DNA from: Bdellovibrionales bacterium GWA1_52_35
GTDB taxonomy: Bacteria; Bdellovibrionota; UBA1018
Assembly: GCA_001769805.1 (NCBI GenBank)
Contig: MEPO01000005.1
Location: forward strand, 134,867-198,866
Length of the DNA: 64,000 nt
Direction: 5' to 3'
A model generated the notes under the pieces. It saw only the letters and a list, made by a program, of their open reading frames with translations. It did not search any database and was not told where the DNA came from. Both the position numbers and the translations under genes were made by a program. Position 1 is the first letter of the stretch. Every line of letters begins with the position of its first letter. Positions 1 to 8,834 of the stretch are shown here, one piece after another.

Positions 1-209
1 TCGAACAGAACTACACCCGGTTTGTGGAATTTGGTCCCGGCAAAGTTCTCTCCGGACTGACCAAAAGGATTGCCCAACCGCTCGGCAAATCCTGCGACCT
101 TTTGAACGTCTCGGATGTTGCCTCTCTGACAAACACGGGCAAAGTACTAGCCGGACCCGCTCCAGAAGCCGCAACTTCCCCAGCAGTTCCTCCAGGAGGT
201 TCTCAATGA
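1..209 (+). CDS. fabD: malonyl-CoA:ACP transacylase, 3' end only
   Basis: This is the C-terminal part of FabD, which loads malonyl groups onto acyl carrier protein to feed fatty-acid elongation. The reading frame is open from the window edge, with the first full codon at base 3. It carries the family's closing block (EFGPGKVLSGL followed by TKRI), after which comes a low-complexity tail rich in Ala and Pro. The stop codon overlaps the fabG start in an ATGA arrangement, so the two genes are translationally coupled. The catalytic Ser and His lie outside the window. Identification rests on the short conserved block plus its position directly before fabG, acpP and fabF. Confidence 0.85.
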   Translation, partial: EQNYTRFVEFGPGKVLSGLTKRIAQPLGKSCDLLNVSDVASLTNTGKVLAGPAPEAATSPAVPPGGSQ

Positions 210-943
210 CGAAACCCATCGCAGTCATCACCGGCGCCTCTCGCGGCATCGGCGCGGCAATCGCACAGAAGCTGGCCCAGGATGGTTTTCACGTTTTCAT
301 AAATTACACGAGCAACGAGGCGAAGGCCGCTGAAGTGCAAGCAGCAATTGTTTCCAGCGGTGGCACGGCGGAGCTTTGCCGTTTCGATGTTTCGCAATCC
401 GCGCAAGTGGATGAACAGTTCCAGCTGATCCAGAAAAATGCCGGCCCCATCAGCGTGCTGGTGAATAATGCCGGGATCACCTGTGATGGTTTGATTTTGC
501 GGATGAAGGACGAAGATCTCCGTAAAACGCTGGCTATCGATCTTGAAGGTGCGATTTACTGCACCCGCGCCGCGCTGAAACAGATGGTGCGCGCGAAGCA
601 AGGCTCAATTATTCAAATTTCCTCAGTCGTCGGTGAGATGGGAAATGCGGGCCAAAGTGCCTATGCTGCAGCCAAGGCCGGACTCATCGGATTTTCCAAA
701 AGCATCGCACGCGAAATCGGGAGCCGGCACATTCGTGTCAACGTTGTAACCCCCGGTTTTATCACGACCGACATGACAGAAGTCTTGACTGCCGAGCAAA
801 AAGAAGCCATTCTGCGAACCATCCCGCTCGGTCTTTTCGGTAATCCCGAAGACGTTGCCAATCTGGTAGCCTTCCTGGCGTCACCCGCTAGCGGCTACAT
901 CACAGGTCAGGTGATTGGGATTAACGGCGGTCAATATATGTGA
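206..943 (+). CDS. fabG: 3-oxoacyl-ACP reductase FabG (SDR family)
   Basis: FabG reduces 3-oxoacyl-ACP to 3-hydroxyacyl-ACP with NADPH in the cytosolic type II fatty-acid synthase. The 245-residue length is typical. The Rossmann motif TGASRGIG is at residues 9-16, NNAG at 87-90, the catalytic Ser at 139/140, and the Tyr-x3-Lys pair at Y153 and K157. The fourth member of the SDR tetrad is normally the Asn in the TNL block of E. coli FabG. Here the block reads IDLEG, so that position is Asp112. The start overlaps the fabD stop (ATGA). An AGGAGG-like site (ccaggaggttctc) lies just upstream. Family assignment is firm. The effect of the Asn-to-Asp change is unknown. Confidence 0.95.
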   Translation: MTKPIAVITGASRGIGAAIAQKLAQDGFHVFINYTSNEAKAAEVQAAIVSSGGTAELCRFDVSQSAQVDEQFQLIQKNAGPISVLVNNAGITCDGLILRMKDEDLRKTLAIDLEGAIYCTRAALKQMVRAKQGSIIQISSVVGEMGNAGQSAYAAAKAGLIGFSKSIAREIGSRHIRVNVVTPGFITTDMTEVLTAEQKEAILRTIPLGLFGNPEDVANLVAFLASPASGYITGQVIGINGGQYM

Positions 944-995
944 GTTGAAACTCACAGGTTCGCGCCGGTTTTATGAAACGTAAGGAGAATCAGGA

Positions 996-1241
996 ATGTC
1001 AGCATCTGTTGAAGAAAGAATCCGCAATATTATCTGTGATCAGCTCGCCGTCGAACCCGACAAGGTCATTAAGACCGCATCGTTCATTGACGATTTGGGC
1101 GCAGACAGTCTTGATATTGTCGAACTCGTCATGACGATGGAAGAAGAATTTGATCTCGAGATTCCGGATGATGATGCTGAGAAAATCAAAACTGTCGGCG
1201 ACGTCGTCAGTTACATCAGCACCAAAGCCACAACGGCGTAA
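996..1241 (+). CDS. acpP: acyl carrier protein
   Basis: The acidic 81-residue protein carries growing acyl chains on a phosphopantetheine arm. The attachment serine is S38 in the motif GADSLD. The surrounding four-helix sequence ([17 protein letters not shown], then [16 protein letters not shown]) matches bacterial AcpP closely. A TAAGGAG ribosome-binding site precedes the ATG. It sits between fabG and fabF, the usual context, and is presumably co-transcribed with both. Confidence 0.97.
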   Translation: MSASVEERIRNIICDQLAVEPDKVIKTASFIDDLGADSLDIVELVMTMEEEFDLEIPDDDAEKIKTVGDVVSYISTKATTA

Positions 1242-1262
1242 GTTTCAACCGAGGTTAAAAGG

Positions 1263-2627
1263 ATGACCGCTTCAAACCCGGTGGCATCAACATCAAGCTC
1301 AACTGGTAACCGCCCCAACGGATCCCGGAGGGTTGTTGTTACCGGAATTGGAGCAGTCACTCCTCTCGGTCTGACTTTCCAGTCCACCTGGAACAATGCA
1401 CTTGAAGGACGAAGTGGCGCGGCAAAAATAACCATTTTTGATCCAATTGACTGTCCCGTCACTTTTGCTGCTGAAGTCAAAAATTTTGACGTCACGGCGC
1501 CGATTGGGCCGCTACGGCCCAATCCAGACGGTCCCCCAGAAGAAATCATTCATCAGGCTTCCAGCGCCAAAGATGCCCGCCGGGTGGGAAGGTTCTGCCA
1601 CTTCGCACTTTCTGCCGGGTTGCAGGCCTATCAGGATTCCGGCCTGGATTGTGTGCGCAGCAAAATCGATCCCGACCGGATTGGAATCAATATCGGTGCA
1701 GGGATGGGCGGTCTTCCAGAAATTGAGGCCGTTCACGATGATTATCTGGCCAAGGGTTACAGAAGAATCACTCCCTTCTTCATCACGCAATCCATTCCGA
1801 ACATGGCATCTGGACTGCTCAGTATGCTTTTGAATCTGAAGGGTCCGAACCTTTGCACCGTGACTGCCTGCTCATCCAGCTCCCATGCCATTGGTGAATC
1901 CGCGCGGCTGATCCAGCGGGGCGATGCTGATATCATGATTGCCGGTGGAGCCGAGTCCGTGATCTGCAGACTTGGAATCGGCGGCTTCGCTTCAATGAAA
2001 GCGCTTTCCACTCGCAATGACGCGCCCGAAAAGGCTTCCCGTCCTTTTGATACTGATCGCGACGGCTTTGTCATGGGCGAAGGCTCTGCGGTACTCGTCC
2101 TTGAGGAATATGAAGCTGCAAAATCCCGCGGCGCCAGAATTTATGGGGAACTCGTCGGCTACGGACTTTCCGCCGATGCTTATCACATCACATCACCGGC
2201 GCCCGGAGGCGAAGGTGGCTTCCGCGCGATGAAAATGGCCCTGACCAGTTCCGGCCTGAATCCCGAGCAGATCGGCTATGTCAATACGCACGGGACATCC
2301 ACACCGACGGGTGACATCGAAGAAGCGCGAGCCGTTGCCCGACTGTTCCCGGATGCCTCGAAGCACCTGCATCTCAGTTCCACAAAGTCCATGACCGGTC
2401 ACCTGCTCGGCGCCGCTGGCGCTTTGGAAGCACTGTTTTCAATTCTCGCAATCCGCGAAGGTCGAATTCCGCCGACCATCAATCTCGACAATCTGGATCC
2501 GGCCTGCAAAGAACTCGGCCTGGATTTCACTGCAAACCAGACGGTTGAAAAGCAATTGAATTACGCTCTTTCTAACAGCTTCGGTTTTGGAGGCACCAAT
2601 TCGACGCTGATTTTCGGGAAGGTATGA
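1263..2627 (+). CDS. fabF: 3-oxoacyl-ACP synthase II (KAS II)
   Basis: FabF condenses malonyl-ACP with acyl-ACP to extend fatty acids. At 454 residues it is about 40 longer than E. coli FabF. The extra length comes from a Ser/Thr/Asn-rich N-terminal extension (about residues 1-22) and an insertion around 80-100 rich in Pro. The thiolase-fold catalytic triad is intact: Cys203 in TACSSSS, His343 in THGTST and His380 in MTGHLLGA. The C-terminal glycine-rich FGFGGTN block is also present. The gene follows acpP by about 20 bp. Its stop overlaps the rpiB start in an ATGA junction. An internal or later start is possible, because the first 20 residues are not family-conserved. Confidence 0.95.
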   Translation: MTASNPVASTSSSTGNRPNGSRRVVVTGIGAVTPLGLTFQSTWNNALEGRSGAAKITIFDPIDCPVTFAAEVKNFDVTAPIGPLRPNPDGPPEEIIHQASSAKDARRVGRFCHFALSAGLQAYQDSGLDCVRSKIDPDRIGINIGAGMGGLPEIEAVHDDYLAKGYRRITPFFITQSIPNMASGLLSMLLNLKGPNLCTVTACSSSSHAIGESARLIQRGDADIMIAGGAESVICRLGIGGFASMKALSTRNDAPEKASRPFDTDRDGFVMGEGSAVLVLEEYEAAKSRGARIYGELVGYGLSADAYHITSPAPGGEGGFRAMKMALTSSGLNPEQIGYVNTHGTSTPTGDIEEARAVARLFPDASKHLHLSSTKSMTGHLLGAAGALEALFSILAIREGRIPPTINLDNLDPACKELGLDFTANQTVEKQLNYALSNSFGFGGTNSTLIFGKV

Positions 2628-3106
2628 AAAAAACGAAAACCGTTCTCATCGCCTCGGACCACGCCGGTATTGAACTCAAAGCCGCAATCATCAAAGCGCT
2701 TCCTGGCTGGAAATGGCAGGACTTGGGCCCCTTGAATGGCGACCGCGTAGATTATCCTGATTTTGCACGCAAGCTCGCTGAAAAAGTCGCGGCTGATCCT
2801 ACGCTTCCTGGAATCCTGATTTGCGGATCTGGAATCGGGATGAGCATTGCAGCAAACAAAATTCCCGGGATCCGGGCAGCGGTGGTCGAAAACACCGTCG
2901 CAGCCAGACTTTCGCGTGAGCACAATGACGCGAACGTCCTGTGTCTCGGCTCTCGGTTCATTGCTCCCGCCTACGGTGCTGAAATCGCATCTGTCTGGCT
3001 TGAGACACCTTTCAGTAAAGACCAGCGACATAAAAGTCGAATCGCAAAAATCACCGCACTCGAGACCTCCACCTGCTCAAAGCCTTCTCGCAAGCGGCCT
3101 TTTTGA
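2624..3106 (+). CDS. rpiB: ribose-5-phosphate isomerase B
   Basis: RpiB interconverts ribose 5-phosphate and ribulose 5-phosphate in the pentose phosphate pathway. The N-terminal SDHAGIELK block and the CGSGIGMSIAANK active-site loop (catalytic Cys) identify the LacAB/RpiB family. The later HNDANVLCLGSR segment is also diagnostic. The family is usually about 145-150 residues. This 160-residue protein has a short basic tail of no recognised function. Its ATG overlaps the fabF stop. The RpiB-GlyA pairing is common and may link pentose and one-carbon supply to nucleotide synthesis (inference). Confidence 0.93.
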   Translation: MKKTKTVLIASDHAGIELKAAIIKALPGWKWQDLGPLNGDRVDYPDFARKLAEKVAADPTLPGILICGSGIGMSIAANKIPGIRAAVVENTVAARLSREHNDANVLCLGSRFIAPAYGAEIASVWLETPFSKDQRHKSRIAKITALETSTCSKPSRKRPF

Positions 3107-3124
3107 TTTCAGAGGAGAACAGGT

Positions 3125-4399
3125 ATGACGAATACCGATTTTCTAAGAGACCTTCAGATCCAGGATCCGCGCGTACAGGAGGCAATCTCCAACGAAAGCA
3201 AGCGGCAGGAAAGCGGGCTTGAGTTGATTGCGTCTGAAAATTATGTGAGCCGGGCGGTACTCCAGGCCCAAGGCTGCATCTTCACCAACAAATATGCCGA
3301 GGGCTATCCCGGTAAACGCTATTACGGCGGTTGCGAATATGCAGACCAGGTGGAAACCCTTGCCATCGAGCGCGCCTGCAGGCTTTTCAAGGCCGAAGCA
3401 GCCAATGTCCAGCCACACTCGGGATCCCAGGCGAATATGGCTGTTTACTTTGCCCTCCTCTCTCCCGGAGACACCCTGCTCGGCATGAGCTTGGCGAACG
3501 GGGGTCACCTGACCCACGGCAGTCCTGCCAATTTCAGCGGCAAACTCTTTCGCGCAGTCGGTTACGGAGTTCATCCCGAAACCCATTTGCTGGATTACAA
3601 CATCGTTCGGGAAGTCGCTCTCAAGGAGCGCCCGAAGGTCATCGTCGCCGGAGCCAGTGCCTATCCCCGAATCATTGATTTTGAGGCAATGGCCCAGATC
3701 GCAAGAGAAGTGGGAGCAACCTTTGTCGTGGATATGGCCCATATCGCGGGTTTGGTTGCGGCAGGCCTTCATCCCTCCCCCATTCCTCACGCGGCCTATA
3801 CGACTTCAACGACGCACAAGACTTTGCGCGGCCCCCGGGGCGGCCTCATCCTCTGCTCGGCCGATAAACTTAAAGCGGTGAATTCTCAAATCTTCCCCGG
3901 GATCCAGGGTGGTCCACTTGTTCATGTCATCGCGGCAAAGGCCGTTGCTTTTGGAGAGGCGCTCAGCCCCTCTTTCATCGATTACCAGAAACAGATCCTC
4001 GCAAATTCAAAGAAGCTGGCCGAAGAGCTCACTGAGCAAGGAGTCAAGCTCGTCACTGACGGAACGGACAACCATTTGATGCTGGTTGACCTTACAAGAA
4101 CAGGCGACGGCTTGGTGACCGGCAAAGACGCTGAACACTGGCTCGAACAAGCAGGAATTACTGTGAACAAGAACACTATTCCAAACGAAAAGCGCAGTCC
4201 ATTTATTACAAGTGGAATACGAATTGGTGTTCCGGCAATCACGACCCGCGGTTTGAAAGAGCCAGAGATGAAGCAAGTTGCAACCTGGATTGGCCAGGCA
4301 CTCTCCTCAAATGGAGAACCAGTATTACTGGATCGGATCAGCAAAAAGGTTCACGAACTTTGCAAATCCTTCCCGCTTTACGGAGCCATGCCGCAATAA
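3125..4399 (+). CDS. glyA: serine hydroxymethyltransferase
   Basis: GlyA converts serine and tetrahydrofolate to glycine and methylene-tetrahydrofolate using pyridoxal phosphate. The Schiff-base lysine is K232 in the motif [13 protein letters not shown]. The substrate loop [13 protein letters not shown] (about residues 57-69) and the HSGSQAN block (98-104) are intact. Its 424 residues match the family. A GAGGAG-type ribosome-binding site lies about 7 bases before the ATG. It is the last gene of the fab-rpiB-glyA run, since a new promoter follows immediately. Confidence 0.97.
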   Translation: MTNTDFLRDLQIQDPRVQEAISNESKRQESGLELIASENYVSRAVLQAQGCIFTNKYAEGYPGKRYYGGCEYADQVETLAIERACRLFKAEAANVQPHSGSQANMAVYFALLSPGDTLLGMSLANGGHLTHGSPANFSGKLFRAVGYGVHPETHLLDYNIVREVALKERPKVIVAGASAYPRIIDFEAMAQIAREVGATFVVDMAHIAGLVAAGLHPSPIPHAAYTTSTTHKTLRGPRGGLILCSADKLKAVNSQIFPGIQGGPLVHVIAAKAVAFGEALSPSFIDYQKQILANSKKLAEELTEQGVKLVTDGTDNHLMLVDLTRTGDGLVTGKDAEHWLEQAGITVNKNTIPNEKRSPFITSGIRIGVPAITTRGLKEPEMKQVATWIGQALSSNGEPVLLDRISKKVHELCKSFPLYGAMPQ

Positions 4400-4412
4400 G
4401 ACCTGATAATAA

Positions 4413-4441
4413 TTGGACGATTTGCTTTTTGTCCCTATAAT
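4413..4441 (+). promoter_or_regulatory. sigma-70-type promoter of the PilZ-protein gene
   Basis: TTGGAC at 4413-4418 and a perfect TATAAT at 4436-4441 are separated by 17 bases, the optimal sigma-70 geometry. The expected transcription start (about 4447-4449) falls directly before the ATG at 4450. The transcript would therefore be leaderless or nearly so, unless translation begins further downstream. Confidence 0.75.
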
Positions 4442-4449
4442 CAGAGGGA

Positions 4450-6246
4450 ATGTCTAAAACTGAAACTCTCCGACGGCTTTTGATTTCCTCAGGGCCCAAG
4501 CTCGATAGCCTTTTCGAAAACGCGTGCCACCAGGCTGCTGAAGCGGCGGGGTATGAATTCCTCCTTTGCGAAACCGAAACAGAACTGGAGGAGCTCCTTG
4601 CAGCGGCGGGCTGGGCCTATGTGCTCCGGCAGCAGCACTCCATTGAAGACCTCAAGGCAGAAATACTTTTTGTCCGCAAATTCCTTTCTCAAATCAGGGA
4701 GGGACGCCTTGTACCGATTTCCTTGAACTGGCTGGCCCATGGCCGGACCCAGGCAATCCTCAAACGACTCGGTTTTGCACAGGTCATCACCGCGATTTCG
4801 CTCCGTCCCCAAGCACTGAAGGTTCGACTTGAAACGCTGCTTAGAACCGAAAATATCGCGGATGCCCAGCACTTGCCTGCCGGCCTCGAAAATCTCAGCC
4901 ATGGTTTCAACTATTTCGTCCGGCAGAGCAGCTTCGAAATGATCGAGCCGCTTCAGCTTCCAGAGAACTGCTGGCTTCTTCGCAGGCCAGAAGATGTCCG
5001 CATTGTGCAGGACCAATGGATTATTGATCTTGTTGGACCAGGCCCTTCAGCAGGAGTCTGGACCCGTCGTGAGGATGCCGAGCTGAATTATGAAGATGGC
5101 CATTCGGTTTGGGAATGGAAAGCGAAAAAGCCGGATAAACTCTTCTTCGGCGAAAACGGCTCGTGGGTCTTCTGGGGAAAACGCCCGCGCTTCCAGGATT
5201 TCCACTGGATTTTCATCAGCAAGAATCCCCAACTTTCCTTTCTCGAGGAGAGCGAAACCAAGGCACATATTCTCGCGGTGAATCAGAGCCGCAAATTGCA
5301 AATTCCCGCCAACTCAGAAATTGCGCTCAAGAAGTGGCCTGCCATCCATGCAAGCGTTCTGAACGATTACAAGCTCAGGGTCCCGGCCGCAGTGATCAAC
5401 AATCCGAATATCCGGTTTGAGAAGGCCCAGGAAAACGAGATCCCCTGGCGGGATCTGATGGGTGTGGCCGAGCCGGAGGGTTCTTCACCTATTTCCAAAA
5501 CGACCGCCCTTTACCAGATTCAACGGGAGCTCGCTCCCAAAGAACCGCTTTTCACTCGGATTGCAGGCAAGATGCAGAGGGAAAGCTATTTACGCGAACT
5601 GATGAAGACGGACGCCAACGCGCAGATCTGGACCCCCGGTCAGCAGGTACGGTTCAATGCCCGTATTATCAATGTTCTGATGGATATTCCCGCCCTGAGC
5701 GTCAAAATTCCGAGTGATATCGATGCGGAATCCCTTTTTGGCCGCTTGTATGTCAATCTTTCTTATCGGCGAGGCAGTCTCTTTTTCACGATCGATGAGA
5801 AGAGCATTGGTTTCGACGGAAACCACCTGATCATCAAAGTTCCAGCGGATGTGTATGAAGTCCAAAGACGCAACTATTTCCGCCTGGCTATCCCGGAGGA
5901 TTCCGACTGTTTCGTCCGGATTGCCGACCGTTTTTTCAAGGTACTCAATATCAGCGCCGGGGGTCTCGCCTTTTTTGCAGATCAGAATGATGAGGAAATC
6001 TTCAAAAAGGGGGTTGAGTTGGAACAAATCAGCTTCGAAATCAGCACGATCCGGATCCGGTGCCACGCCGAGATCTGTTGGTCCAAAGTATCAAAGGAAG
6101 CGTCCGAAGGGGCCAATCTCAAAGTAGGGCTCAGATTCCGCTCTCTCCACCCCTCGTCCCAGCAAGCTTTGAACCTCTTCGTTCTGGAGGAAGGCTATGA
6201 ATATCTAAAAGAACACCTGGTCGATGCCCCCCGGGGAAAGCATTGA
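4450..6246 (+). CDS. PilZ-domain protein with degenerate N-terminal region
   Basis: The C-terminal region (about residues 465-585) is a PilZ domain, the common bacterial c-di-GMP receptor. It has the RxxxR motif (RRNYFR, about 472-477) and the (D/N)xSxxG motif (NISAGG, about 498-503), so both ligand-binding motifs are intact. The first 130 residues (ILFVRKFLSQIREGRLVPIS, then LKRLGFAQVI and LRPQALKVRLETLL) loosely resemble a receiver fold without its phospho-acceptor Asp. That is inference only. The middle 300 residues match nothing I recognise. No signal peptide or membrane segment is evident, so it should be cytosolic. A strong promoter ends 8 bases before the ATG, and GAGGGA touches the start. 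It precedes nrdR by 45 bases and may be co-transcribed. Confidence 0.75.
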   Translation: MSKTETLRRLLISSGPKLDSLFENACHQAAEAAGYEFLLCETETELEELLAAAGWAYVLRQQHSIEDLKAEILFVRKFLSQIREGRLVPISLNWLAHGRTQAILKRLGFAQVITAISLRPQALKVRLETLLRTENIADAQHLPAGLENLSHGFNYFVRQSSFEMIEPLQLPENCWLLRRPEDVRIVQDQWIIDLVGPGPSAGVWTRREDAELNYEDGHSVWEWKAKKPDKLFFGENGSWVFWGKRPRFQDFHWIFISKNPQLSFLEESETKAHILAVNQSRKLQIPANSEIALKKWPAIHASVLNDYKLRVPAAVINNPNIRFEKAQENEIPWRDLMGVAEPEGSSPISKTTALYQIQRELAPKEPLFTRIAGKMQRESYLRELMKTDANAQIWTPGQQVRFNARIINVLMDIPALSVKIPSDIDAESLFGRLYVNLSYRRGSLFFTIDEKSIGFDGNHLIIKVPADVYEVQRRNYFRLAIPEDSDCFVRIADRFFKVLNISAGGLAFFADQNDEEIFKKGVELEQISFEISTIRIRCHAEICWSKVSKEASEGANLKVGLRFRSLHPSSQQALNLFVLEEGYEYLKEHLVDAPRGKH

Positions 6247-6291
6247 ACAGGGGCACTAAATCGGATACAAGGCGCACTGGAGACCTATTTT

Positions 6292-6813
6292 GTGAAATGT
6301 CCGTACTGCACAACTCTTGACACCAAAGTGATCGATTCCCGGCTCAATCAGCCCGGGGATATCACCCGGCGCCGGCGTGAATGCCCTCGCTGTGAAGGAC
6401 GCTTTACCACTTATGAGCGGGTCGAAGAAGTCATGCCCTCGGTGATCAAGAAAGACGGACGCCGGGAACCTTTTAACCGTGACAAAATTGTTCGTGGCAT
6501 TCAGAAGGCCTGCCAGAAGAGATCCATTCCCACTGCCAAAGTTGAGGAAACGATCAGTAAAATTGAACGCCGAATCCAGAGTTTCGGACTCAAGGAAATT
6601 CCCGCCCGGACTATCGGGCAGATGCTCATGGTGGAACTCCACGGCCTCGATATGGTAGCTTACGTGCGGTTTGCATCCGTTTATCGTGAATTCCGCGACG
6701 TGGAAGAATTTGTAGCTGAATTACAGGACCCCCCCGTTCCGGAAGATCCCCAGAGCCTCTTGTTTTCATTTGCAGCCACTCCGGACAATGACTCCAACAG
6801 GAGCTCCTCATGA
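6292..6813 (+). CDS. nrdR: transcriptional repressor NrdR
   Basis: NrdR represses ribonucleotide reductase genes in response to ATP/dATP. The GTG start gives the standard opening MKCPYC. The zinc ribbon uses C3, C6, C31 and C34 (CPYC and CPRC). The ATP-cone domain follows from about residue 47 (IKKDGRREPFNRDKI onward). The length of 173 is slightly above the usual 150, owing to a C-terminal extension rich in Pro and Ser. A GGAG site precedes the GTG. The stop overlaps the nusB start in an ATGA junction. No ribonucleotide reductase gene is in the window, so it acts in trans. Confidence 0.95.
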   Translation: MKCPYCTTLDTKVIDSRLNQPGDITRRRRECPRCEGRFTTYERVEEVMPSVIKKDGRREPFNRDKIVRGIQKACQKRSIPTAKVEETISKIERRIQSFGLKEIPARTIGQMLMVELHGLDMVAYVRFASVYREFRDVEEFVAELQDPPVPEDPQSLLFSFAATPDNDSNRSSS

Positions 6814-7253
6814 ATGCCCGTCACAAGGCCCGGGAAATCGCCCTTCAATTTTTATATCGCCATGATCCCATATCCGAGCAGAAGACTTCCGATGACGAGG
6901 AGCTGGCTGAAGAATTGACAGCGCACTTTGTTCACTTCCACGTTCCTCCAGAAAGCCGGCAATTCGCTGCGGAACTGATCGCCGGCACTCTCCGGGAGAT
7001 ATCCACCCTGGACCCCCTCCTGGAGCAGCAGGCCTCCAATTGGAAACTCAACCGGATGGCAACGGTGGACCGCTGCATTCTACGCATGGCCGTTTATGAA
7101 ATGAAGCACTTCCCGGAAACTCCGGCCTCCATCATCATCAATGAGGCCGTTGAGCTTGCAAAAGAGTTTGGAACCGCGGAAACTCCTGCTTTTGTGAACG
7201 GGATTCTGGACGCGATCAAGCCGAAGCTCCGGACCGTCGAAAACGAAGCTTGA
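6810..7253 (+). CDS. nusB: transcription antitermination factor NusB
   Basis: NusB binds boxA RNA with NusE (S10) in ribosomal RNA antitermination complexes. The helical protein of 147 residues opens with the family signature ARHKAREIALQFLYRHD. It also contains the conserved core WKLNRMATVDRCILRMAVYE and the C-terminal INEAVELAKEFG...FVNGILD block. The ATG overlaps the nrdR stop, which is a very common gene pair. Confidence 0.95.
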   Translation: MNARHKAREIALQFLYRHDPISEQKTSDDEELAEELTAHFVHFHVPPESRQFAAELIAGTLREISTLDPLLEQQASNWKLNRMATVDRCILRMAVYEMKHFPETPASIIINEAVELAKEFGTAETPAFVNGILDAIKPKLRTVENEA

Positions 7254-7317
7254 CCCGGCAAATATTTCCTCCTACCCGTCGCAGTCCAAGTCGCGTAAAA
7301 TAAGATTCGGGGGAATC

Positions 7318-7773
7318 ATGGCCGATCATCAAGCCATTCAGTCTCAAATTCAGGTCCTGGATATTGATCCGGACCGCGCGCTTTTTGCCGGCGAGATCCA
7401 GGGATTGGTGAGTCTTGTTTTCCAGAATGAACGTCCACTCTCCGGCCTTTCAGGACTGCTCGACTGGAAGTTTGCCGGCGCCATCTCAAGTTATATTCGC
7501 GCCGGAGTCATCACCGGAGAAGTCGGACAATGTGTTTATGTCCCCATCTCCAGACGTGAAGCCATTTATCACGTCTTTTTGCTGGGTGCCGGGGCTACGC
7601 CCGCTCCAGGAGCTCGAGACAAAGTACCGCCGGAGTCTCTGCGAATTCTGCAAAAAAACCTGGCCGGCTTGAGGCTCGAAAAACTCGGAATTTCGCGCCG
7701 GGATCTTGGAAATTTTTCTGACGAGTATTTGGCGAAGCAGTTGAAGGGATGTAATTTATGGATCGTAAACTGA
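7318..7773 (+). CDS. orphan leucyl-aminopeptidase N-terminal (M17-N, macro-like) domain protein
   Basis: The segment LVSLVFQNERPLSGLSGLLD followed by WKFAGAISSYIRAG resembles the N-terminal domain of M17 leucyl aminopeptidases (ElxPLxGxAGxLDW...). The catalytic metallopeptidase domain is absent: the protein stops at 151 residues and the next gene is unrelated. Standalone copies of this domain next to nusB are, as I recall, found in deltaproteobacteria without a defined function. M17-N domains have a macro-like fold, so nucleotide or peptide binding is possible, but this is inference. A GGGGGA site precedes the ATG. The 3' end overlaps the next gene by 16 bases, implying coupled translation. 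Confidence 0.6.
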   Translation: MADHQAIQSQIQVLDIDPDRALFAGEIQGLVSLVFQNERPLSGLSGLLDWKFAGAISSYIRAGVITGEVGQCVYVPISRREAIYHVFLLGAGATPAPGARDKVPPESLRILQKNLAGLRLEKLGISRRDLGNFSDEYLAKQLKGCNLWIVN

Positions 7774-8183
7774 GCATCTTCGAAGCACTGAATCTGCTTG
7801 GTCCTCTTGAAACTCTCACCCGGGACAGCCTGCCCAAACCGCCCCCCCTGCCGGTTCCAAAAGCAGTGCTGCAGCCGATGCCTCTCCCGGCGTCCCTCCC
7901 GCCCCTCGATCCGACCCAGTTTGAAACTTCAAAAGACGAATACAAGCCGGCCTTGCAGGACCAGTCTCTGATTGAGGCTCTTCTGCAATTCCACAAAGAC
8001 TCGCGAAAAGCAGAAGTAAAGAAAGCCGCCGAGGCTCCCGCACCAAAGCCCGTTCAGGAACAAGGCTTCCGGGCCTCCCTCATGGAGGGCGTCCTGGCAA
8101 ATCCCAAACCGACCCGGCACTTCCGCCGCAGCACCGGGATCTACCAATCCATCCTGCGACCCACGGAACCTTTTAGAAAATGA
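7758..8183 (+). CDS. uncharacterised proline-rich protein
   Basis: I do not recognise this 141-residue protein. It begins with a short helical stretch (LSIFEALNLLGPLETL), followed by a proline-rich linker (about residues 28-55) with repeated PLP and PPL units. A charged helical part follows, then a conserved-looking tail (FRASLMEGVLANP, then TRHFRRSTGIYQSIL). There is no signal peptide or membrane helix. It overlaps the preceding M17-N gene and is followed after 7 bases by the next. This suggests a scaffold or adaptor made with its neighbours, but no function can be assigned. Confidence 0.55.
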   Translation: MDRKLSIFEALNLLGPLETLTRDSLPKPPPLPVPKAVLQPMPLPASLPPLDPTQFETSKDEYKPALQDQSLIEALLQFHKDSRKAEVKKAAEAPAPKPVQEQGFRASLMEGVLANPKPTRHFRRSTGIYQSILRPTEPFRK

Positions 8184-8190
8184 GCCCTTT

Positions 8191-8817
8191 GTGACCCTGC
8201 AGAGCGCTTTTGCAGAATCATCCAAACGCTGGGCCGCAGGTACAAGGAGCTTTGTCCTGCGATTGGCGATCCTGCGCGATTTTTACAGGCAACTTCATGG
8301 CCTAAGGACTCAATGCCTCTCAGAAGACCAGTCCGGCAATATGCAGCTGGTGGAATCCTGGATGGAGCGAGTCCGACTTCTACGTTCTTCAAACAACCTG
8401 CCGGATCTGGACGACAATCTGGCCGCCATATTGAGCCCCAATCAAAAAATCAGCTCCATCCCGGGAAAGCCGCAACTGACTCCTTTATCAGGTTCATTGC
8501 GAAGCTCCTTGGAACGCAATGATCGGGATTGGGAAAGAGCGATTGCGGCAAAAGCCATTGAAGAAGGCTGGTCGTTTTGGAGTGTGGACGCCAAAATTGA
8601 GCTACATTCCGCAGAGAAATGGCACCAGAATTTCGTTGAAAGCCTCTGGCCCGGGGGGATTTCTCTTTTCGTCGAACAGATCGCTCCTTCCGACGCGCAA
8701 GGCTGGTATGGTCGCTGGACCATGGTGATCAAGCCCGGCCTGGATCCGCGAACGGAGTTCAAATCGAAAACTTTCTTGCCCTCGGATTGGAAGCATCTCT
8801 TTCCGGAGGATTTCTGA
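8191..8817 (+). CDS. uncharacterised protein of the M17-N operon
   Basis: The 208-residue protein starts with GTG, 7 bases after the proline-rich gene. The N-terminal half looks helical (SSKRWAAGTRSFVLRLAI, then LRDFYRQLHGLR). The C-terminal half has a mixed, Trp-rich composition (EEGWSFWSVDAKIELHS, then GWYGRWTMVIKPG) suggesting a small globular domain. No signal peptide, metal-binding motif or known catalytic signature is visible. Function is unknown. The reading frame is supported mainly by its fit in a tight four-gene run. Confidence 0.5.
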   Translation: MTLQSAFAESSKRWAAGTRSFVLRLAILRDFYRQLHGLRTQCLSEDQSGNMQLVESWMERVRLLRSSNNLPDLDDNLAAILSPNQKISSIPGKPQLTPLSGSLRSSLERNDRDWERAIAAKAIEEGWSFWSVDAKIELHSAEKWHQNFVESLWPGGISLFVEQIAPSDAQGWYGRWTMVIKPGLDPRTEFKSKTFLPSDWKHLFPEDF

Positions 8818-8834
8818 TGAGGTATTCTTGAGCC

